From: an uncultured Oscillibacter sp.
Lineage (GTDB): Bacteria; Bacillota_A; Clostridia; Oscillospirales; Oscillospiraceae
Direction of reading: 5' to 3'
Assembly (NCBI GenBank): GCA_951800675.1
Contig: CATOKC010000156.1
Span: forward strand, 1-6,951
Length of the DNA: 6,951 nt
Shown piece after piece: positions 1 through 6,200 of this stretch. Numbering within the stretch: the stretch's first letter is position 1; each line of letters starts with the position of its first letter. The notes below the pieces were generated by a model. It made no database searches. It saw only the letters and a list, made by a program, of their open reading frames with translations, and was not told where the DNA came from. Position numbers and translations under genes: made by a program.

Positions 1-2
1 AC

Positions 3-815
3 CGAATATACAGCACGGACGCCAAGAGTTGCGCCATAAAGTCGCAGGGTGGAGGGATGGGCGGGCATGGTCAAGGGCTTTATGCAATACCGGCAGACAA
101 AGGTGTCCTGCTACGGAACATTTTGGAAAGAAGTGTGGAAGCAAAGACCGGGCGTTATACTGTCCCTACCGCCTGCCCCGCCCTGCGGGTGACAGAGGCC
201 ACCGCCAAGGGCTACACCGACATTCTCCCCGGCGAGTGCGTTGACTTGACCATGCCTAACAGTAAGACCCGCAGGGGCCGCGCCATGAGGGAAAAGGCGA
301 ACTGCCTGACCACCTCCTGCCAGTATTATCAGTATTGCGGAACGCTGGACAGGCCCATCTACGAAGTCCGGGACGGCCAGATCACAATAAAGGGCCAGCA
401 GTACCCAATCAAGCTGATGGACGGCTACTATATCATCCGCAAGCTGACGGTGCGGGAGTGTATGCGGCTCCAGACCGTGCCGGAGGGCTTTGTGTTCCCG
501 GTCAGCAACACCCAGGCGTATAAAATGCTGGGCAACGGCTGGACGGTGGACGTGATCGCCCACATCCTGTCCTACTGTCCCGGCATCACCACCGAACCGC
601 TGGAAGTGCTGTCCATGTATGATGGCATGAGCTGCGGCCACCTGGCCCTGGATAAGCTGGGGGCCACCATCCTCCGCTACTACGCCACCGAGATCGACAA
701 ATACGCCATAAAGACCACCCAAACAAACTTCCCCGACACCATCCAATTAGGCGATGCTTTTCATGTGCGGGAGGATGAATGGTGGTCTTTTTTTGAGCAT
801 GAAAAAGGAGTGTGA
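3..815 (+). CDS. DNA cytosine-5 methyltransferase, C-terminal part (5' partial), with a second partial methyltransferase start fused at its end
   Basis: This gene methylates cytosine at C5 in DNA using SAM, and in mobile elements such enzymes usually guard against restriction. The frame is open from the left edge, so motifs I-VIII lie outside the window; an internal ATG at 57 is not the start. The visible part opens with RIYSTDAKSCAIKSQGGG, typical of the stretch before the target-recognition region. Motif IX follows as RKLTVRECMRLQTVP (438-482) and motif X as MLGNGWTVDV (525-554), which normally end the protein. Here the chain continues with LEVLSMYDGMSCGHLALDKLG (600-662), a motif I SAM-binding loop, then YYATEIDKYAIKTTQ (678-722) and IQLGD (741-755), equivalent to motifs II-III. 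It stops before any motif IV Pro-Cys, so this second unit is catalytically incomplete. The last codons encode the ribosome binding site of the next gene. Methyltransferase identity is secure; the role of the extra tail is unknown. Confidence 0.93.
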   Translation, partial: RIYSTDAKSCAIKSQGGGMGGHGQGLYAIPADKGVLLRNILERSVEAKTGRYTVPTACPALRVTEATAKGYTDILPGECVDLTMPNSKTRRGRAMREKANCLTTSCQYYQYCGTLDRPIYEVRDGQITIKGQQYPIKLMDGYYIIRKLTVRECMRLQTVPEGFVFPVSNTQAYKMLGNGWTVDVIAHILSYCPGITTEPLEVLSMYDGMSCGHLALDKLGATILRYYATEIDKYAIKTTQTNFPDTIQLGDAFHVREDEWWSFFEHEKGV

Positions 816-820
816 CATTG

Positions 821-1774
821 ATGGAATTGACGTTTCAGGCCGCTGCCCCCGCCGAGCGGCTTTATACCGAGGGTCAAAGTACGCAGATCGCGGGTCAGAC
901 CGGGTACATCGGCCACCTGCGGGCCGACATGGGCGCTGACGGCAAGGGCTTTTTTCAGACGTGGCGGTGCCACCGAGGGGATATGGACACCAAGGAATTT
1001 CACCAGGAGCTTGAAAGTGTCCTCAACGCCTTGGTGGGCGACGGGCAGTACGGCGGCTTTTTGAAAAGCCGTGACGCCATGCGGGACTTCTGCCAGGAAC
1101 ACCCGGAGAGCGGCTTCAACGAGGGCTTTGATTTTGGTTTCCGGGCGGACACGGCGCAGTATTCCTACCTGATCCGGCTAAACCCCTATTCTGACGAAAA
1201 GAACCTGTCTATCTGCTGCTACCGCCGGAACTCGCTTGACCGCCACATGAAACAGGCTGAAAAGGGTATCCGCTTCATCACTCCGCACTATGAGGAAAAA
1301 TTCAGGATCGCAGATGGCGACATGGTGCGGATCAAATGCTGGGACGGGCGGGAGCTTGACCATGTATGCCGCTATATCGACGACTGCCATGTGGAAATCG
1401 GCAAGGGCTGGGATAACCTTTTCCACATCTGCCAGTTTGCCGAGATGATGGAGCGCAACGGCAACTCTGTGATTCCCCTCAGAAATTCGCTGCCGCTGGT
1501 GTGCTACGGCAAAGTGCCCGAAAAAAAGGCCATCGTTATGTTTGTGCGAGGCTCTGACAACTGGCGTTCCGCATCCCATGTGACAAAGGGCCGCACCAGC
1601 CAGAAGCTGGTAGACGAGCTGAACAGCGAGATGGGCGTGAGCAAGGCACAGGCGGCGGCGATGTTGGCCGGGGCCACCCAGGGCTGGGCTGCTCCCGCCG
1701 CCGACCCGAAGAACTATGACGAACAGGGCCAGCCCATCAAATCCCGCCGCCCGGACAGGGGTGATGCTCGGTGA
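821..1774 (+). CDS. ICE-associated hypothetical protein with a C-R-Y-I-D-D...H-I-C-Q-F-A-E module
   Basis: The protein has 317 residues from ATG 821. That start sits 10 nt after AAAGGAG (804-810); a GTG at 812, overlapping the previous stop as GTGA, and a TTG at 818 are in frame, but the GTG is too close to the ribosome binding site. I cannot name a Pfam family with certainty. Three parts are visible. Residues 1-150 carry a conserved-looking stretch (RLYTEGQSTQIAGQTGYIGH). Residues about 151-210 form a small beta-rich module with CRYIDDCHVEIG and HICQFAEMMERNG. The C-terminal 70 residues contain GVSKAQAAAMLAGATQGW and PAADPKNYDEQGQPIK. From memory all three recur in proteins of clostridial conjugative elements, free-standing or inside larger polyvalent proteins. 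There is no signal peptide, membrane segment or evident catalytic motif, so it is probably cytosolic. It is tightly coupled to the genes on both sides. Function is unknown. Confidence 0.88.
   Translation: MELTFQAAAPAERLYTEGQSTQIAGQTGYIGHLRADMGADGKGFFQTWRCHRGDMDTKEFHQELESVLNALVGDGQYGGFLKSRDAMRDFCQEHPESGFNEGFDFGFRADTAQYSYLIRLNPYSDEKNLSICCYRRNSLDRHMKQAEKGIRFITPHYEEKFRIADGDMVRIKCWDGRELDHVCRYIDDCHVEIGKGWDNLFHICQFAEMMERNGNSVIPLRNSLPLVCYGKVPEKKAIVMFVRGSDNWRSASHVTKGRTSQKLVDELNSEMGVSKAQAAAMLAGATQGWAAPAADPKNYDEQGQPIKSRRPDRGDAR
1759..1774 (+). promoter_or_regulatory. Stop-start coupling module, copy 1
   Basis: GGGTGATGCTCGGTGA holds a GGTGAT ribosome binding site, a 5 nt spacer and an overlapping GTG start and TGA stop. 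An almost identical copy (15 of 16) lies at 2632-2647. Confidence 0.75.
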
Positions 1775-2325
1775 CGGAACAAAAGCACCTTATCTGGAGC
1801 GACTTCACGCTGGATTACGAGGATTGGCGTGAGTTTTTAGAGAATGAGTACCCAGAACTGACTGAGGACGAGCGCATGATGCTGATGTACGACATCAACA
1901 ACGGCTACCTGGATGACGAGCGTGTGAACCTGAACATCCAGCTTGACCAGCCCATCCTTATTATTGCCGACCTGGGCCTCTGGACGGGGCGGCACATGGG
2001 CTACAAGGAGATCGCCAGCGGCAACATCCGAGACTGCCTTTACAGCGACCGGGGCATTGACTATTCCACCTGGTTTGTAGACAAGCTGGGCGACCTGCGC
2101 TGTGACGCTATCCACCATGACGGCACAAACCGTCTGCTGTACCGCACCTATAAGCCCGGAGTACGAGAATCTCAAATTGACCTGCTGAAAGAAAAATTGT
2201 ATTACGGCACAGTGACCCGCGCCGACATTACCCGGATCACCCGCAGACTGGGGGACGAGATCGGCAAGGTCTACGGCTGGGACTTTCCCCAGCGTGGGCG
2301 GCAGGCTGTGTCCGTGGAAAGGTAG
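1771..2325 (+). CDS. ICE-associated hypothetical protein, acidic, 184 aa
   Basis: The GTG start at 1771 overlaps the previous stop as GTGA. It is preceded by GGTGAT (1760-1765), which pairs with the 16S 3' end, at 5 nt spacing, so translation is probably coupled to the upstream gene. I do not recognise a named family. The N-terminal third is acidic (DYEDWREFLENEYPELTEDE). The middle contains a hydrophobic strand (QPILIIADLGLW) and an IHHDGTNRLLYRTYK stretch. The last third is basic and helical (ITRRLGDEIGKVYGW). No membrane segment, signal peptide or cofactor motif is visible. From memory, close relatives lie next to similar genes in other clostridial ICEs, which suggests an accessory role in the element's early or establishment operon, but no biochemical function can be assigned. 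The stop TAG (2323-2325) is part of the TAGGAG ribosome binding site of the next gene. Confidence 0.87.
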   Translation: MTEQKHLIWSDFTLDYEDWREFLENEYPELTEDERMMLMYDINNGYLDDERVNLNIQLDQPILIIADLGLWTGRHMGYKEIASGNIRDCLYSDRGIDYSTWFVDKLGDLRCDAIHHDGTNRLLYRTYKPGVRESQIDLLKEKLYYGTVTRADITRITRRLGDEIGKVYGWDFPQRGRQAVSVER

Positions 2326-2332
2326 GAGCATC

Positions 2333-2647
2333 ATGGCACAATTACCGAATGTCAGATTGAACGTACACCCCTCCATGTTTGACCTGATGATGGCCGTTCT
2401 GGAGCGCAACACCACCGCCGAGGATGTGCCCACCCGCAACAGCGCCCAGGACTTGATGGAAAAACGTGTGCGGTTTTCCCGACGCTGCTGCGGTGTGGGC
2501 GGTAAGCCCTATGTCAGTATGTGGATGTATGAGAGCGAAGCCTCCGAGCTGATCTGGCAGCTTCTCTACGCCTGCATCGGGGCTTACGAGGTGGAAAAGG
2601 AGTACAGCGCGGAGCTGAAAGATGGCGGCGAGGGTGATACTCGGTGA
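2333..2647 (+). CDS. Small ICE-associated hypothetical protein, 104 aa
   Basis: The start is set by TAGGAG (2323-2328), 4 nt before ATG 2333; an in-frame GTG at 2294 lies inside the previous gene and has no comparable site, so it is rejected. The protein has 104 residues. It begins with a beta/alpha stretch (QLPNVRLNVHPSMFDLMMAVL), has a Cys pair in RRCCGVGGKP, and ends in a helical, acidic tail (IGAYEVEKEYSAELKDG). A single Cys-Cys pair without partner Cys or His residues does not make a convincing zinc site. I recognise no family. Its stop overlaps the GTG start of the winged-helix gene by 4 nt, so the two products are likely made together and may act together; that link is inference from spacing only. 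Confidence 0.85.
   Translation: MAQLPNVRLNVHPSMFDLMMAVLERNTTAEDVPTRNSAQDLMEKRVRFSRRCCGVGGKPYVSMWMYESEASELIWQLLYACIGAYEVEKEYSAELKDGGEGDTR
2632..2647 (+). promoter_or_regulatory. Stop-start coupling module, copy 2
   Basis: GGGTGATACTCGGTGA has the same layout as the copy at 1759-1774, with one base different. It joins the 104-aa gene to the winged-helix gene. Confidence 0.75.
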
Positions 2648-2949
2648 AAGGCGCATCCATCGACAAAGCACTGTGCGAGTATCTGAAAGAATACCGCCGT
2701 GGACAAGAGAGCGCGGCCTCCAGCAAAGAGCTGGAGGCCGCGTTCCATGTTAAGGGGACGGAGCTGCGGCGAGCCGTCAACCGCCTGCGCTGTGACGGCT
2801 GGCCCATTTGCAGCGACGCCACCGGCTACTTTTATGCGGCGCGGCAGTCGGAGATACAGGCCACCGTCGCCCAGCTCACGGGGCGTATCTCCAAAATCGC
2901 CGCCGCTACAAAGGGGCTGCTGAAATCTTACGAGGAAAAGGAGGGATAG
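2644..2949 (+). CDS. Small winged-helix-like DNA-binding protein, 101 aa
   Basis: The GTG start at 2644 overlaps the upstream stop as GTGA and lies 5 nt after GGTGAT (2633-2638). Residues about 26-65 read as a helix-turn-helix plus wing: SSKELEAAFHVKGTELRRAV supplies two helices with a turn, then NRLRCDGWPICSDATGYFYA looks like the end of the recognition helix followed by a beta-hairpin wing. Similar small winged helices are common in phages and ICEs as regulators or accessory DNA-binding proteins. The C-terminal 35 residues (ATVAQLTGRISKIAAATKGL and on) form a likely helix or short coiled coil that could dimerise. The gene lies directly before the giant polyvalent gene, 3 nt from its start. 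An exceptionally strong inverted repeat (2712-2742) lies in its first quarter. The DNA-binding role is inferred from the pattern; the target is unknown. Confidence 0.8.
   Translation: MKGASIDKALCEYLKEYRRGQESAASSKELEAAFHVKGTELRRAVNRLRCDGWPICSDATGYFYAARQSEIQATVAQLTGRISKIAAATKGLLKSYEEKEG
2712..2742 (+). repeat. Perfect 13-bp inverted repeat inside the winged-helix gene
   Basis: CGCGGCCTCCAGC (2712-2724) and its exact reverse complement (2730-2742) flank a 5-nt AAAGA loop. In RNA the stem can extend by a G-U, an A-U and a G-C pair (2709-2711 with 2743-2745). It encodes the helix AASSKELEAA. No T-run follows on either strand, so it is not a classical terminator. Confidence 0.85.
2940..2944 (+). 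promoter_or_regulatory. Shine-Dalgarno site of the giant gene
   Basis: GGAGG lies 8 nt before GTG 2953 and supports that start. The site lies inside the last codons of the winged-helix gene, whose TAG stop falls between it and the start, so the two genes are probably coupled. Confidence 0.85.
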
Positions 2950-2952
2950 ATC

Positions 2953-3282
2953 GTGGCAAAGAAACCTGGACCCATTGTCCGGCTTGCGGCGCAGACGGCC
3001 CGTCAGATTTTTGCCAACAGCGGGAATTATATGGCGTTCCTGACCACCGCCGCCCACAATTTCAAATACAGCTTCCGCGACCAGCTTTTGATCTACGCCC
3101 AAAAGCCGGACGCCACCGCCTGCGCCCAAACCGACTTCTGGAACAAGCATGGCCGGTGGGTGAACAAGGGCACCACGGGGATCGCCCTGCTGGTGGATAC
3201 CAAACAGGGCTATAAACTGCGGCACGTCTTTGATATGTCCGACACCAACAGCCGTGTGGGGCGCACCGTCCCCGTCTGGCAG
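2953..3282 (+). other. ArdC-like N-terminal domain of the giant protein
   Basis: Residues 1-110 carry the pattern I associate with the ArdC/DUF1738 N-terminal, single-strand-DNA-binding type of domain: a helical lead (AAHNFKYSFRDQLLIYAQKP), then FWNKHGRWVNKGTTGIALLV and a closing RHVFDMSDTNS strand. ArdC proteins block type I restriction and protect incoming single-stranded DNA. The zinc-protease half (HExxH) that follows in full ArdC is not seen in residues 1-270 or elsewhere in the visible protein. The assignment is by eye. Confidence 0.6.
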
Positions 3283-6200
3283 ATGAGGCCGCAGTATGAG
3301 GGGGCGGCGGTGGAGGCGCTGGAAAACAGCTATGGCGAATTTTCCGATAAGACCGACTTTGCCGCCTGTCTGCTGGAAACGGCAAAGGTCATCGTAGAGG
3401 ACAACTTTGGCGACTACTACACCGAACTGTGCCGTTTCAAAGCGGGCAGTCTGCTGGAAGAACTGGACGATCTCAACACCGAAGTGTGGTTTAAGCGCCT
3501 GCTGGAGAACAGCGTGGCCTATATCATGCTGACCCGGTGCGGCATCGACCCCCAGGAGTATTTCAGCGGCGAGGACTTTGCCCGTGTCTTTGACTTCAAC
3601 ACCCTGGAAACCCTGTCTATCCTGGGGGGCGCTGTCAGCGATATTTCCGAAATGCCCCTGCGGGAGATCGCCAGCACCGTGTTACCCCTCTATTGGGAGG
3701 AAGAAAAACAAAATCGCACATTTGCCGGGAATCCTGACAGGCAGTATAATGACGGCAGAGTAAAACGTGAAAGGAGCGTTGGACATGGAACTGACGTACC
3801 GAATGGAGAACGGCTACCGCCTGCCCAACCTGGACGTGCCGGAGGCACCGAAGGTCGGAAAATATGGGATGCTGCGGCGCAGCTACCTCAAAAACCACAG
3901 GAGCGCCTACTACACGGGGATGCTTCTCAGCGGCAGACTGGACGCCCATCTGGAGAAGATCGACCGGGAGGCCACCGAGATGGTGGAACGGCTGACAGCG
4001 CAGATAGCGCGGGAGCAGGGCGTGACGGAGGAACTGAAAGCGTCCGACGAGATGAAGTGGGTGGGCCTGATGAACAACATCCAGGCAGCGGCGGAGGAAG
4101 CAACGCTGGCGGAGCTGATCTACACCGACGTGTAAGCGACCCGCTTCCCACCGAGGAAGAGCAGAAAGCGGCTATCCAAGCGGCGGAGGATGAACAGTCC
4201 TCCGCTTTCGCTATCTCCCAGGAGGACATTGACGCTATTCTCCTGCATGGCAGCGGTATAGCCGATGGAAAGTTCCGTATTTTTGAGCAGTTTGAAACGG
4301 CTCATAGCTCCACCGAAAACACATCTTTCCTCAAAGAAGAACACAAATCGACCGCTTATTTTACGGTTTCCACAGACAAGAAGATACGCGCATGGTTTGA
4401 CCGTAGTGGTGTGAAAATCTCCATCGGTGATCTGTCCAAGCCAGATGCCGAGGTCACGTTGACGTGGAAAAAGGCGGCGAAACGCATTGGGCAGCTTGTG
4501 GAGGCGGGCCGTTACCTGTCACCGGCTGAAAAGGAAAAATACCTGGAGTATCAACGTCAGGAGAGTGTTCCCGGCCCCGTGGCCGCAACGCCGGAGCCGG
4601 AGCATGACGAGCTGAACCCGCCCCCGGCACCGCCGAAAGAGTACCGGCTGACCCTGGGTGCTACGGTCTACCTGGGAGTGCAGGGGTATGAACTGCTGGC
4701 CTTTGACGAGCAGACTGTCCGGCTCTTTGACCCGGCGTTTCCCATCATCAACAAGGAACTGCCCCGCAAGGAATTTGATCGTCTGCTGGCGGAGAATCCC
4801 ATGAACGACGGTCTGCTTCAGGAGATGGAGGACGTATTGCCCGCCGAACCTGCGGAGCCTGACACCCCCGGTTATGACCTGGGCTTTGGGCACCTGGGCA
4901 GCGGCGTGACAGTGTGGAACCGGCTGGAACTGCGATACGGCGATTACAAGACTATCGCCCATATCGCCCCCGACCGAACCGTGACCTATTATGAGGACGG
5001 TCTGCCGGAGGATGTTCGGGCGCAAATCGAAGAATTTGCCGCCACCTCCACCATGACCATCTCCGCCACCCAGGACGCCCCTGTGTTCTCTACCCCGCCG
5101 CTGGTACGGGAACCTGCCGTGGCCCCCGCCGAGGCCGGTGAGCCGACTTACCCGCCTCGTGAGCTTCCCTATATTTTCTGCGAGTGGAGCGAGAGCGTTG
5201 TATTTCAGGATAAGACGGCCTACTCCCTCCAAGAGTTTGACCGGCTGATGAAACAGGCGGATGATGAATATATCGCTGGGAGAACGGCTGCTATGGCAAA
5301 ATACGGGACGTGGCAGAAATGGTATGATGCCAACGACCCGGAATATAACGCATTTTTAGGCTATGACAAGGTGAAATTCACCCTTGTCATGCCCGATGGA
5401 CGGACGTTTACCGAACGTCAGGACATCGGGGATGGCGTCGGCGGTGTGCTGGATTTTCTCGGCATATACGACAAATACCGCGAGATCGTCCCCGTTCTGC
5501 GTGAGACTGTCCGCAAAGAGGAAGAAGCGGCACAGAGCGGCCCCGTCCCACAGCCGGAGCTTGCCAGCGGCAGGTTTTGGGACGCCTACAACTCCATCAA
5601 GGAGCATAACCCCGACAGTCTGGTGCTGTATCAGGTAGGCGATTTCTTTGAGTTATATGGAGGTCTTGAGGGCGAGGACGCAAGAAGTGCGGCGGTGGCC
5701 CTTGATCTGACCCTGACCATCCGCAATATCCCCGAATATGGGCGTGTGTCCATGTGCGGCTTTCCCGCTCACAAGCTGGAGGACTATGTAAAACGGTTGA
5801 ATGGCAAGGGCTTTGATGTGGTGGTGGCGGCGCTGGAACACAATCGTCATGTGCCCGTTGTGTTCCCCGCACAGCCCAGCGAAAAGGCCGAACAGAAGGC
5901 GGATAATTTTTCCGACATTGACCCCGCCGCCGACACGCCTCCGGCTCCTGAACGCTTTTCCCTCATTGAAACGGAAAGAGGGTACGCCGTATGGGATGAT
6001 GTTCAGGGCGGGATATATGTGGACAGCGAGGGCGTCCAGGAGGAATTTACCAGCGAATGGCAGGCCGAGGACTATCTGAAGCAGATCAAACAGGCCGAAG
6101 CGGAAAGGAGCGCCGGAAGTTCAGCGGACGGCCGCAGCTCTAACAGAGATATACCCTCACCGCAGACACAGCCCCGCCGTTATCAGGTGGTGGTTTACCA

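Larger units (their letters stand above)
3763..4137 (+). other. Overprinted linker region of the giant gene
   Basis: In the giant frame this stretch encodes about 125 residues dominated by Gly, Arg, Pro, Asp, Glu and Gln (for example GGTADSADSAGAGRDGG), with no hydrophobic core, so it is probably a disordered linker. Its third codon positions are only about 36% G or C by my count (43 of 118). Flanking parts of the same frame give about 70% (3541-3720) and 62% (4141-4260). The depression coincides with tnpV in the +1 frame. Recognisable helicase-associated sequence resumes just after the tnpV stop. Confidence 0.85.

Noticed and set aside
111..746. 211-codon open frame on the - strand
   Set aside because: It lies opposite the methyltransferase, whose family motifs are clear on the + strand; its His/Val/Gly-rich product is typical of an antisense shadow in GC-rich DNA.
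57..815. Methyltransferase starting at ATG 57
   Set aside because: The frame is open to the left edge and the residues before this Met continue the family pattern, so it is an internal methionine of a 5'-truncated gene.
2712..2742. Rho-independent terminator
   Set aside because: The hairpin is strong but has no T-run after it on either strand and lies inside a coding sequence.
2584..3225. 213-codon open frame on the - strand
   Set aside because: It spans antisense across two + strand genes with good ribosome binding sites and overlapping starts and stops; it is a shadow.
3578..3763. 61-codon + strand frame just upstream of tnpV and in the same frame
   Set aside because: Its product has no family resemblance and the giant frame is clearly the coding one here. 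I considered it as an upstream extension of tnpV, but a stop at 3761-3763 separates them.
3785..4135. A complete Tn4451-like transposon around tnpV
   Set aside because: No TnpX-type recombinase, mobilisation gene, resistance gene or terminal repeat is visible on either side; only tnpV is present.
3763..4137. Frameshift or insertion breaking the giant gene into two
   Set aside because: The giant frame was read codon by codon from 2953 to 6951 with no stop, and recognisable sequence resumes in the same frame on the far side, so no frameshift is needed.
4519..5232. 237-codon open frame on the - strand
   Set aside because: It lies opposite recognisable modules of the giant protein, has a Gly/Arg/His-rich product, no convincing family pattern and no reason to be preferred.
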